From: JAOUEA01 sp040882605
GTDB taxonomy: Bacteria; Actinomycetota; UBA4738; HRBIN12
Direction: 5' to 3'
Assembly: GCA_040882605.1 (NCBI GenBank)
Contig: JBBEAY010000035.1
Span: forward strand, 1-64,000
DNA: 64,000 nucleotides
Both the position numbers and the translations under genes were made by a program. This document shows positions 7,678 through 14,797 of this stretch, piece after piece. The number at the start of each line of letters is the position of its first letter. Position 1 is the stretch's first letter. Under the pieces are notes generated by a model. The model had not been told where the DNA came from, searched no databases, and was given only the letters and a program-made list of their open reading frames with translations.

Positions 7678-8004
7678 GTGGACGCCGCGACGATGCTCAA
7701 CATGGCCCGCCGGCGGGCCCAGCTCTCTCAACGTGAGCTGGGTCGCCGGGCGGGCGTTCCTCAGGCCACGATCTCGCGTATCGAGAACAGAGTTGTCTCG
7801 CCCACGCTCGACACGCTCGATCCACTGATCCGCGCCTGCGGCATGCAGCTTCGCGCCGAGGAACCGCGTGGCGCCGGCGTCGACCGTTCCCAGATCAGGG
7901 AACGCCTCCTCATGACCCCTGCCGAGCGGTTCCGCCTCGCTGTCGACGCCGCCAACGGCCTGAATGAGTTCCGCAGGGCCTTCGGTGTTAGGGAGCCGGC
8001 GTGA
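7678..8004 (+). CDS. XRE-family HTH protein, probable antitoxin/autorepressor
   Basis: A 108-residue protein with a helix-turn-helix of the XRE/HTH_3 type at about 7-55 (MARRRAQLSQRELGRRAGVPQATISRIENRVVSPT). The C-terminal part (70-108) is rich in Arg and Glu and may contact the partner. It starts at GTG 7678 right behind a perfect inverted-repeat operator and a -10 box, and its TGA overlaps the GTG of the nucleotidyltransferase gene. This order, HTH first and nucleotidyltransferase second with overlap, is typical of toxin-antitoxin operons with an NTase toxin. The antitoxin role is inferred from the pairing. Confidence 0.8.
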   Translation: MDAATMLNMARRRAQLSQRELGRRAGVPQATISRIENRVVSPTLDTLDPLIRACGMQLRAEEPRGAGVDRSQIRERLLMTPAERFRLAVDAANGLNEFRRAFGVREPA

Positions 8005-8546
8005 GCCTGCTGTTCGATCCGCTCGGCATCCTGAGGACATTGGCCGACCGCGGCGTGCGCTTCGTGTTGATCGGAGGGTTCGCCGCCAACCTCCGCGGCA
8101 CGGCCGACGTGACCCAAGACCTCGACGTGTGCTACGCGAGGGATGCCGAGAACCTCGAGGCGATGGCCTCGGCGTTGCGTGAGCTCGAGGCGCGGTTGCG
8201 GGTCGCTCGCGAGCCCGATGCAGATCTGCCGTTCCAACTCGATGCCATCGCCCTGCGCAACGGCGACTCCTTCACGTTCGTCACATCGAAGGGCGACTTC
8301 GACATCCTCGGCACCCCGTCTGGCACGGCGGGCTACGACGACCTCGAAGGCGGCGCCGAGACGTTCGTGGCGGCCGACGGTCTCTCGATACGGGTCGCGT
8401 CGATCGACGATCTGATCCGCATGAAGCACGCGAGCGCCCGGACCAAAGACCTGCTGCATCTCGAGCACCTCGAGGCTCTGCGCCAGGAGATCGAGCAGGC
8501 CCGTGCAGTGGGCATCGACCCCCACCAGGGCGAATCCCGCCCCTGA
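8001..8546 (+). CDS. Nucleotidyltransferase-fold protein, probable toxin
   Basis: A 181-residue protein with the minimal nucleotidyltransferase fold: FVLIGGFAANLRG (21-33) and the metal site TQDLDV (Asp40-x-Asp42), followed by FDILG further on, which may give the third acidic residue. This resembles DUF6036/AbiEii-like NTases, some of which transfer nucleotides to tRNA or to a partner protein and are toxins controlled by an HTH antitoxin. The target here is unknown. It overlaps the HTH gene by 4 bases (GTGA). The next gene begins 65 bases later and is unrelated. NTase fold is secure, toxicity is inference. Confidence 0.75.
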   Translation: MSLLFDPLGILRTLADRGVRFVLIGGFAANLRGTADVTQDLDVCYARDAENLEAMASALRELEARLRVAREPDADLPFQLDAIALRNGDSFTFVTSKGDFDILGTPSGTAGYDDLEGGAETFVAADGLSIRVASIDDLIRMKHASARTKDLLHLEHLEALRQEIEQARAVGIDPHQGESRP

Positions 8547-8611
8547 GCTGCGGTTGAGCCGCTAGGGGTCGCTGGTAGCCTCGTTCGAACGTCCTCCGTT
8601 CTCGGCCGTTC

Positions 8612-9685
8612 ATGAAGGAGTCGACGATCCGCTCCCGAGCATCCCTCAGCTTGATCCTCGCGTGCGCCCTTGCCGGCGCTTCCGTGGCGATGCCGGCGAG
8701 CGCCGACACCGAGGCGGAGCTCGATGCTGCCGAACAGCAGCTCGACGGCGCTCGCGATGACCTCGACCGGGTGAATCAGCTCTGGCAGGAAGCCGAAGCC
8801 GAGCTCGCCCGTTCCCAGGACGCCGCCCGCACGGCCCAGTCACGCATCGAGATCCTGCAGGCCGACCTCGCCACGATCCAGCGCGAGCTCGATCGCCGGG
8901 CGGCGGCGATGTTCATCGCCGGCGGAAGCCCGCAGGCTCTGGCGGTTCTCACGTCGGAGTCGGTCACCGACGCCGTCGATCGATTGGAGTTCGCCTCGGC
9001 GGTGGCCGAGGGCGACAGCGACCTTGCGACCAGGGTGAGCGTCGAATCGCAGGAGCTGTCATGGCAGCGTGAGCAGCTCGCTGTGGCCATCGACGCGCAG
9101 GCTAGGGCGAGCGACAACCTCGAGGCCCAGCAGCGTGCCGTTCAAGCCGAGCTCGAAGGCATCGCGGCGAGGGTGGACGAGCTGGAGGTTAAGCTCGCTG
9201 CCGAGCAGTCCCCCTCACCGCCCCCCGGGCCGGGGGGGGACCCCGGGCCGGGCGACCCCGGGCCGGGTGATCCGATACCGCCGATCGGCACCGGCTGGCT
9301 TCAGACGTGCCCCGTCAACGGTCCGAGCTCGTTCGTCGACTCGTTCGGCGACCCACGTCCCGGTGGACGCACGCACCAGGGCATCGACATGATCGCCGCG
9401 CGAGGCACACCGGTCGTGGCTGTGCACGGCGGCACCGTGCATCGCACCGGCAGCTCGATCGGGGGCTACGGCATCGTGTTGTTCCACGAGGGCAGCTCCG
9501 ACTGGACCTTCTACACGCACTTCGATTCGTACGGATCCTACGGAGAGGGTGCTTACGCCCCCGCGGGCAGCACTATCGGCTACGTAGGGAACACCGGCAC
9601 CACCGTCTACCACTTGCATTTCGAGTACCACCCTGGCGGTGGAGCCGCGATCGATCCGTACACCGCATTGCTCGGTGTCTGCTGA
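8612..9685 (+). CDS. Secreted M23 peptidase with N-terminal coiled coil
   Basis: A 357-residue cell-wall hydrolase-like protein. Residues 1-31 form a signal peptide ending near MPASADT. Residues 33-200 are a long heptad-rich coiled coil (EAELDAAEQQLDGARDDLD and similar), as in EnvC and NlpD-like peptidoglycan hydrolases. A Pro/Gly linker (about 203-225) follows, then an M23 domain (about 240-357) with the zinc motifs HQGIDM and HLHFEYHPG and the GTPVVAVHGGTV strand. All metal ligands appear present, so it may be active on peptide bridges. A -10 box TAGCCT (8576-8581) lies upstream; no ribosome site is evident before ATG 8612. Confidence 0.9.
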   Translation: MKESTIRSRASLSLILACALAGASVAMPASADTEAELDAAEQQLDGARDDLDRVNQLWQEAEAELARSQDAARTAQSRIEILQADLATIQRELDRRAAAMFIAGGSPQALAVLTSESVTDAVDRLEFASAVAEGDSDLATRVSVESQELSWQREQLAVAIDAQARASDNLEAQQRAVQAELEGIAARVDELEVKLAAEQSPSPPPGPGGDPGPGDPGPGDPIPPIGTGWLQTCPVNGPSSFVDSFGDPRPGGRTHQGIDMIAARGTPVVAVHGGTVHRTGSSIGGYGIVLFHEGSSDWTFYTHFDSYGSYGEGAYAPAGSTIGYVGNTGTTVYHLHFEYHPGGGAAIDPYTALLGVC

Positions 9686-9726
9686 CGGCGCTGCGGGCGT
9701 CGCTTCCCGGCCGTAGGATGTGCCGC

Positions 9727-10269
9727 GTGAGTGACGAGCTGATCCACCCCGCGAACCGCCGCATCGACCGCATCCGCGACGCCGGGTTCATCGAAGGACT
9801 CGCCGAGCTGAACCTCGACGATCTTCGCGTCCGTCGCGACGAGTGCCTCGCCGAACGGGAGTACCTCTCGCTGCTGCGCAGGCTGGTGCAGGGTCGAGCG
9901 GAGATCCTGGCGGCCGAGCTCGAGACGCGAGGGGGGCACAGCGATCGGGCCTCGTTGATCGACCGGCTCTCCACGATCCTCGCCGGCGAGGAGGCGCACG
10001 ATGCACCGCGGGGGGAAGCCGTGCGCATCGGGGTACCCGAGGACGAGCTGCTGCTCGCCCGTCGGCGTATCGAGAGTCTCGTTGCCGACGCGGGCATCTC
10101 CGACCCGACCACGCTCGACGACGAGCGTCTCACCGCAGCCGTGGAGCTGCTGACCGTCGAGGAGCGCGAGGTGTCTGCCGCCCGCCTCGACGTGATCGGA
10201 GTGCTCGACACCGTGCAGGACGAGCTCAAGCGCAGGTACAAGCAGGACCCGTCGCTCGTGCTGCACTAG
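9727..10269 (+). CDS. RsiG-like protein (possible c-di-GMP-dependent anti-sigma factor)
   Basis: A 180-residue, mostly helical protein. Residues 44-60 (REYLSLLRRLVQGRAEI) match the c-di-GMP-binding helix of RsiG, written E-x3-S-x2-R-x3-Q-x3-D: Ser48, Arg51 and Gln55 are kept, the last acidic position is Glu59, but the first Glu is Arg44. RsiG holds the sigma factor WhiG when bound to c-di-GMP in Streptomyces. No WhiG-like sigma is in this window. A -10 box TAGGAT (9714-9719) sits 7 bases before GTG 9727, so the mRNA is probably leaderless. The next gene encodes an HD-GYP protein, supporting a c-di-GMP link. The family call is from memory of the motif. Confidence 0.65.
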   Translation: MSDELIHPANRRIDRIRDAGFIEGLAELNLDDLRVRRDECLAEREYLSLLRRLVQGRAEILAAELETRGGHSDRASLIDRLSTILAGEEAHDAPRGEAVRIGVPEDELLLARRRIESLVADAGISDPTTLDDERLTAAVELLTVEEREVSAARLDVIGVLDTVQDELKRRYKQDPSLVLH

Positions 10270-10289
10270 CGCTGACCGCGGCGCTGCTG

Positions 10290-10305
10290 TCCCCCGGGTG
10301 GGGGA
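10290..10305 (+). terminator. Hairpin after the RsiG-like gene
   Basis: TCCCCC-GGGT-GGGGGA is a perfect 6-bp stem with a 4-base loop, 20 bases after the stop codon. No T-run follows. It is a likely terminator of the RsiG-like transcript. Confidence 0.5.
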
Positions 10306-10448
10306 GCCCGCTCGCTCCGACACCACGCCGACGGACCGATACCCGCCTCGGCCGCCTGCGCGGACAGAATCCCGCGGACGTCCGATAGCGCCGAGCTCGC
10401 CGCCCCGCCAAAGTGTGCTTCGACCACAACCGGCGGGGGGCCACGAAG

Positions 10449-11138
10449 ATGTCAGTCATGCAGATCACCGAACGCATCCGCACCCGGGAGCTCGAAGAAG
10501 CTCACGACGGTCTGCGGGAGATGTACGTCGCGACCATGACGTCGCTCGCCCAGGTCGTTGAAGCGAAGGACTCCAGCACTCGAGGTCACCTCGACCGAAC
10601 GCATCGGTACGGCCTCGCCCTCGCCGAGCGGATCGACCCGGAGCTCGCCGCCCGCCCCGAGGTCGGCTACGGGTTCTTCCTGCACGACATCGGAAAGGTC
10701 GGCGTGCCCGAGGCCGTGCTGTGCAAGCCCGGTCCACTCGACGACGACGAGTGGGCGGTGATGCGCGAGCACCCTGCGATCGGCGCGCAGATCCTCTCGC
10801 CGATGCGGTTCTTGGCCGGGGCCGTCGAGATCGTGCGCACCCATCACGAGCGGTGGGACGGGGGTGGCTACCCGCTCGGGCTGCGAGGCGAGGATATCCA
10901 GCTCGCATCACGCATCTTCGCGGTCGTCGACGCGTTCGATGCTATGACGAGCGATCGTCCGTACCGAGCCGCCATGCCCCTCGACCGGGCACTCGGCGAG
11001 ATCCGCGACGGGGCGGGCACGCAGTTCGACCCCGGCGTAGCCGGCGCCTTCCTCGAGCTCGTCGACGAAGGTGGCCTCGAGCTCATCGGGGCCGATCCAC
11101 CCGTGGTCACGGGCCGGGCAGTGGCGAACGCCGTCTGA
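10449..11138 (+). CDS. HD-GYP domain protein, probable c-di-GMP phosphodiesterase
   Basis: A 229-residue, single-domain HD-GYP protein. After an N-terminal helix it shows EAKDSSTRGHLDRTHRY (38-53), the HD pair in FFLHDIGKVGVPE (His79, Asp80), EHPAIGAQIL, and HHERWDGGGYP (132-142) with the GYP signature. These residues bind two or three irons and cleave c-di-GMP to pGpG or GMP. No sensor or membrane domain is attached, so its input is unknown. The ATG at 10449 is one choice; ATG 10458 is another, and no convincing ribosome site is seen. It follows the RsiG-like gene by 180 bases, beyond a hairpin. Confidence 0.88.
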   Translation: MSVMQITERIRTRELEEAHDGLREMYVATMTSLAQVVEAKDSSTRGHLDRTHRYGLALAERIDPELAARPEVGYGFFLHDIGKVGVPEAVLCKPGPLDDDEWAVMREHPAIGAQILSPMRFLAGAVEIVRTHHERWDGGGYPLGLRGEDIQLASRIFAVVDAFDAMTSDRPYRAAMPLDRALGEIRDGAGTQFDPGVAGAFLELVDEGGLELIGADPPVVTGRAVANAV

Positions 11139-11179
11139 GGGACTTCCTCCCTCGCATCGCGGCTCGGTAGGCTGCCTTC

Positions 11180-12160
11180 ATGGTTGCCGCTGTGCCGATC
11201 GCTCGTGTGGTGCGCTCTGGGCTCGAGGAATCGGTGCACATGGGGCATGTCGCCGTCTGCGACGTCGATGGACGACTCGTCGCTCGCGCGGGCGACGCCG
11301 ATCGAGACGTGTTCATCCGCTCCTGCGCGAAGCCGTTGCAGGCGGCGGTTTCCCTCACCGCGATCGGCGACGAGGCCCTGCCCGACCGTGAGATCGCGGT
11401 GATGTGTGCGTCCCACAACGGCGAGCCCGTGCACCTCGGCGCCGTGAGAGCGTTGCTCGAGCGCGCGGGGCTCGGGCCCAAGGCACTGCTGACCCCTCCG
11501 TCATACCCGATCGACGACGACGAGATGGCTCGATCTCAACACCGCCACCCGCTGTTCAGCGACTGTTCGGGCAAGCACGCCGGCATGTTGCTGGCGTGCG
11601 TTCGCGCGGGGTGGGACACCTCGACGTATCCGCGCCGATCCCACCCACTGCAGCGGCGGGTGGCGCGAGCCGTCGAGCGCGCTACCGGCGTCGACGACCT
11701 CCGCGTCGGGGTCGACGGGTGCGGCGTGCCCGTGCACGGTGTGCCTCTTCGCGCGATCGCGACCCTCTATGCACGGCTCGGTGTTCCCGAACGGCTCGGA
11801 GAGATCGAAGCCGGATCGTCTCGCGCGGTCGAGGCCATGCTCGCCGAGCCTTACCTCGTTGGCGGCAGGAACAGGTTCGACACGACGCTCATGCAAACCG
11901 TGCCCGGCCTGGTGGCCAAGGAAGGCGCAGAGGCCCTGGTGTGCGTCTCGTTGCCCGAGCGGGGGATCGGCGTCGCGCTCAAGGTGGCCGACGCCGGTTT
12001 CCGGGCCGCAGGGCCGGCGATGGTTGAGGTGTTGACCCAGCTCGATGCGCTCGACGCCGAACAGAGGAAGGCTCTGGCAGGGCTCGCGAGGCCTGCCGTG
12101 CTCGGTGGCGGCGAGCCTGTTGGCGCGATCGAGCCCGTCGTGATGCTCCGTCGCCGCTGA
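11180..12160 (+). CDS. Asparaginase II family protein
   Basis: A 326-residue protein of the asparaginase II family (the type first described in rhizobia, not the EcA type). Visible conserved blocks are RSCAKPLQA (47-55), CASHNGEPVHL, FSDCSGKHAGML and VDGCGVPVHG, with several of the conserved Cys, Lys and Ser residues. It would hydrolyse L-asparagine to aspartate and ammonia in the cytoplasm. A -10 box TAGGCT (11168-11173) lies 6 bases before ATG 11180, a leaderless arrangement. It stands alone between HD-GYP and mshA. Ammonia release links it loosely with the nitrogen genes at the window start. Confidence 0.87.
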   Translation: MVAAVPIARVVRSGLEESVHMGHVAVCDVDGRLVARAGDADRDVFIRSCAKPLQAAVSLTAIGDEALPDREIAVMCASHNGEPVHLGAVRALLERAGLGPKALLTPPSYPIDDDEMARSQHRHPLFSDCSGKHAGMLLACVRAGWDTSTYPRRSHPLQRRVARAVERATGVDDLRVGVDGCGVPVHGVPLRAIATLYARLGVPERLGEIEAGSSRAVEAMLAEPYLVGGRNRFDTTLMQTVPGLVAKEGAEALVCVSLPERGIGVALKVADAGFRAAGPAMVEVLTQLDALDAEQRKALAGLARPAVLGGGEPVGAIEPVVMLRRR

Positions 12161-12175
12161 CCTACCATCAACGAG

Positions 12176-13435
12176 ATGAACGACGATGCCCGCGTCGCGG
12201 TCCTCAGCGTGCACACCTCGCCCATGGACCAGCCGGGGGTGGGCGATTCAGGAGGCATGAACGTGTACGTGCGGGCCGTGGCGGAACGTCTCGCGAGTCG
12301 GGGGGTGTCAGTCGACCTGTTCACGCGATGTCGCGGTGGCGACGACCACGAGGTGAAGACGATCGCGCCCGGCATCCGAGTGGTAAGCGTGAAGGCTGGA
12401 CCGTGCGCCGTGGTTCCCAAGGCGGAGCTGCCACGCTTTTTGCCGGAGTTCCTGGGCGGGGTGCTGCGCGTGGCTCACGAGGACGGCGGGGGATACGACA
12501 TCGTGCACAGCCACTACTGGCTCTCCGGGTGGGTCGGACGGGCCATGAAGACCTCTCTCGGGGCACCGCTCGTGGCGTCGTTCCATACGTTGGGAAAGGT
12601 CAAGAACTATTCGTTGGCGCGCGGCGAGGCGCCCGAGCCCGACCTGCGACTCGCCGCCGAGCTGGCCGTGATCGCCGATGCGGATCGTGTCCTCGCGCCG
12701 ACCCCGACCGAGGCGGCGCAGCTCGTCGGGCTGTATGGGGCCGATCCGAGCTGTGTGCGGCTCGTGCCTCCCGGGGTCGACCACCTGTTGTTCGTGCCGG
12801 GTGATCGCTCGTCGGCGCGCGAGCGCCTGCACCTGTCGGGGCTTCGCCTCGCGTTGTACGTGGGGAGACTGCAACCACACAAGGGTCCCGACATCGCCGT
12901 GAGGACGCTGGCTGAGGCGGTCGCTCGCGATCGCGAGGTCGCCGAGGACCTGGTGCTCGCCATCGTTGGAGGTCCGAGCGGACCGGATAAGGGCGCCGAG
13001 GTCGCGCGCCTGCTCGAGCTCGCGTCTGCCCTGGGCGTCAGTGACCGCGTGATGCTCTTCCCTCCCCAGCCCCAGTCCAAGCTCGTCGATTTCTACACCG
13101 CGGCCGACGTGGTGTTGGTGCCGTCGCGATCGGAATCGTTCGGCCTCGTCGCCCTCGAGGCGCAGGCGTGCGGCACCCCGGTGGTTGCGGCCGATGTCGG
13201 TGGCCTGCCGTATGTCGTCCGAGATGGCCGAAGCGGATTCCTGGTCGACGGTCACGACCCTGGCGACCACGCTGAGCGGTTGCTGCAGATCCTGCGCGAC
13301 CCCGGGCTGGCGTCGTCGTTCGGCGACGAGGCGGCGCGCCATGCCCTGCGCTTCACGTGGGACGCCACCACCGACCAGGTGGTCGCCGTCTACGACGAGG
13401 TCCTGACCCGCGTCGGCCCACGATCCGCACCGTAG
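12176..13435 (+). CDS. mshA: MshA-like glycosyltransferase (mycothiol synthesis)
   Basis: A 419-residue GT4 glycosyltransferase. It opens with SVHTSPMDQPGVGDSGGMNVYV, then YDIVHSHYWLSGWVGRAM and FHTLGKVKNYSLA, which match MshA, the enzyme joining GlcNAc to 1L-myo-inositol-1-phosphate in the first step of mycothiol synthesis. The C-terminal domain has LYVGRLQPHKGPDIAVRTL and SRSESFGLVALEAQACGTPVVA, the usual GT-B donor site (E-x7-E). A -10 box TACCAT (12163-12168) stands 7 bases before ATG 12176, so it is probably leaderless. Other mycothiol genes are not in view; a close sucrose- or trehalose-type glycosyltransferase cannot be fully excluded. Confidence 0.85.
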   Translation: MNDDARVAVLSVHTSPMDQPGVGDSGGMNVYVRAVAERLASRGVSVDLFTRCRGGDDHEVKTIAPGIRVVSVKAGPCAVVPKAELPRFLPEFLGGVLRVAHEDGGGYDIVHSHYWLSGWVGRAMKTSLGAPLVASFHTLGKVKNYSLARGEAPEPDLRLAAELAVIADADRVLAPTPTEAAQLVGLYGADPSCVRLVPPGVDHLLFVPGDRSSARERLHLSGLRLALYVGRLQPHKGPDIAVRTLAEAVARDREVAEDLVLAIVGGPSGPDKGAEVARLLELASALGVSDRVMLFPPQPQSKLVDFYTAADVVLVPSRSESFGLVALEAQACGTPVVAADVGGLPYVVRDGRSGFLVDGHDPGDHAERLLQILRDPGLASSFGDEAARHALRFTWDATTDQVVAVYDEVLTRVGPRSAP

Positions 13436-13454
13436 GTAGCCGGTGCATACTCGC

Positions 13455-13558
13455 TGACCTGCGCGTTCACCTCCCGCAGTGATGTTCGTCACCGTCCGTT
13501 ACGAATTGTCACTCTTCTTCGCAGGCCCATGACCTGCGCGTTCATACTCTGACCTGCA
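13455..13558. repeat. Direct repeats upstream of the structured RNA
   Basis: The 15-mer TGACCTGCGCGTTCA occurs at 13455-13469 and 13530-13544, and a shortened copy (TGACCTGC) at 13550-13557. Each is near CATACTC. The repeats lie just before the promoter at 13570-13598, so they may be binding sites for a regulator of the RNA. Confidence 0.55.
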
Positions 13559-13569
13559 GAAACGTTGGG

Positions 13570-13598
13570 TTGACCACGCGCTTGCCTGCCCGTATCGT
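13570..13598 (+). promoter_or_regulatory. Sigma-70-type promoter of the structured RNA
   Basis: TTGACC (13570-13575) and TATCGT (13593-13598) are spaced by exactly 17 bases. This is one of the best paired -35/-10 elements in the window and puts transcription start near 13605, at the 5' side of the closing helix of the RNA. Confidence 0.7.
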
Positions 13599-13604
13599 TC
13601 GCCT

Positions 13605-14040
13605 CGCTCCAAGCAGTCGAAGCATCGACGCGAGGAGATCGGACGAGGTTCCGGAGCAGCCGCAAGGAGGCACCGGAGCCGGGAGAACCGACGAAGGCCG
13701 CAAGGCCAGACGCGGAACTCCGAGGTGTCGACGAAGGCCGCAAGGCCGGAAGCGGTGCCTCCCGAGCCTGGCAGACGCCGCAAGGTTGAAGCCGGTTCGG
13801 CCCTCGGCGCAACGTCTTCGGACGGGTCGCTGGGGAGCCCCGCCGCCGCGGAGCGCTGCAAGGCGAGCCGGCGGGCGGCAGGCGATCGGAGCGCCTTCGG
13901 GCGAGCCGAACCCGCCGGGCACGCTCTGGTCACCTCCGCGACGAGCGCCGAGGTTGCTTGGAGCACCTGAGCCCGAGAGGCTGAGGGTGGCTGGGGGCTT
14001 CGGCTCTCGGCGAGCCCGGAGGTCTCTCGGGCTCTTTCTT
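13605..14040 (+). ncRNA. Candidate structured noncoding RNA, class not recognised
   Basis: This 430-base stretch has no convincing protein frame but many perfect helices. GCTCCAAGCA (13606-13615) pairs with TGCTTGGAGC (13955-13964) as a closing stem. Inside are GGAGGCACCG (13666-13675) with CGGTGCCTCC (13753-13762), two GGCC-GCAA-GGCC tetraloop hairpins (13696-13707 and 13736-13747, in a 19-base direct repeat with a 40-base period), CGTC-TTCG-GACG (13813-13824), and CCGGCGGG (13868-13875) with CCCGCCGG (13911-13918) around CGCC-TTCG-GGCG (13892-13903). A promoter precedes it and a T-rich terminator follows. I looked for RNase P, tmRNA, SRP and 6S signatures and found none. It lies between mshA and a TetR gene. 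Confidence 0.65.
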
Positions 14041-14041
14041 T
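13969..14041 (+). terminator. Intrinsic terminator of the structured RNA
   Basis: GAGCCCGAGAG (13969-13979) pairs perfectly with CTCTCGGGCTC (14024-14034), 11 bp, followed directly by TTTCTTT. The wide loop holds an inner GGGC-TTCG-GCTC hairpin. It starts 4 bases after the closing stem of the RNA and ends 60 bases before the TetR gene. Confidence 0.8.
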
Positions 14042-14101
14042 CCGGTTTTTCTGGCTTTTCGGTCCTTCTTGCCGGTCCTTCGGGCCGTTACGGTTCGAGC
14101 C

Positions 14102-14773
14102 ATGAGCTCGACCAAGGATCCGGAAGGCGGCGAGGGCAGGGGCAAGCGGGGCGACGCAGCCGAGCGTCGCGACCGCATCATCGACGCTGCCATGCGTCAT
14201 TTCGCCGAGCACGGCTACCGAGGCGGCAAGGTCGAGGACATCGCCGTCGACGTCGGCGTCGCCAAGGGCACGGTGTTCTTGGACTTCGGGTCGAAGGACG
14301 GCCTCTTCCTCGCCGCGTACGAACGCGCCGTGTCGATGTTGCCGGCATGGCTCGACGCGCCCGAGGAGATCACGGCGGAGGGGTTCTGGGCGACCCTCGA
14401 CTGGTGGCTCGAGCACACCGAGGACTTCGTGGAACGCGACCCGGTGCCCAACCGCGTCGCGGTGATCGGCCGCTACGACGCCGGTATGGGTGTGCGACTT
14501 CCGATCGATCGGTTCATGCGGAGCGAGGATCCCTACGGCACACTCGAGTTCGTCGAGTTCGGGGTGGCAAGCGGCGAGGTGCGCGAGGACGTCGATCCGG
14601 AGATGCTCGCCTCGATGCTCGACTGGGTCGCCGAGCGCTTCCAGGAGGCGCTGGTCTCAGCCGACCTCGACCCCGGCCTGATCCACCGCCGGCCCGAGCG
14701 CCGCGAGATGCGCATCAAGGAATTCGTCGAGATCCTGCGCCACGGCATCGAGTCGGGCGCCGACGAGGCCTGA
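14102..14773 (+). CDS. TetR-family transcriptional regulator
   Basis: A 223-residue TetR-type regulator. The N-terminal DNA-binding domain (about 21-67) reads RRDRIIDAAMRHFAEHGYRGGKVEDIAVDVGVAKGTVFLDFGSKDGLFLAAYE in sequence order, typical of the family. The C-terminal ligand domain (70-210) is acidic and gives no ligand clue. A -10 box TACGGT (14089-14094) lies 7 bases before ATG 14102, so it is probably leaderless and independent of the RNA terminated upstream. proC follows 24 bases after its stop with its own -10 box. Its target genes are unknown; proC or the gene itself are the nearest candidates. Confidence 0.88.
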   Translation: MSSTKDPEGGEGRGKRGDAAERRDRIIDAAMRHFAEHGYRGGKVEDIAVDVGVAKGTVFLDFGSKDGLFLAAYERAVSMLPAWLDAPEEITAEGFWATLDWWLEHTEDFVERDPVPNRVAVIGRYDAGMGVRLPIDRFMRSEDPYGTLEFVEFGVASGEVREDVDPEMLASMLDWVAERFQEALVSADLDPGLIHRRPERREMRIKEFVEILRHGIESGADEA

Positions 14774-14797
14774 AGCGCGTGCGATAGGTTGTGCCAC

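Noticed and set aside
13605..14040. RNase P RNA or tmRNA as identity of the structured RNA
   Set aside because: The conserved GGAAAGTCCGGGC region and ACAGAAA-type end of RNase P RNA, and the tRNA-like ends and tag frame of tmRNA, are not found on either strand.
13499..14416. Long open frames on both strands across the 13.4-14.1 kb region
   Set aside because: They owe their length to GC-rich sequence, are rich in Arg, Ala and Pro, match no fold, and run through stems, the terminator and the TetR gene.
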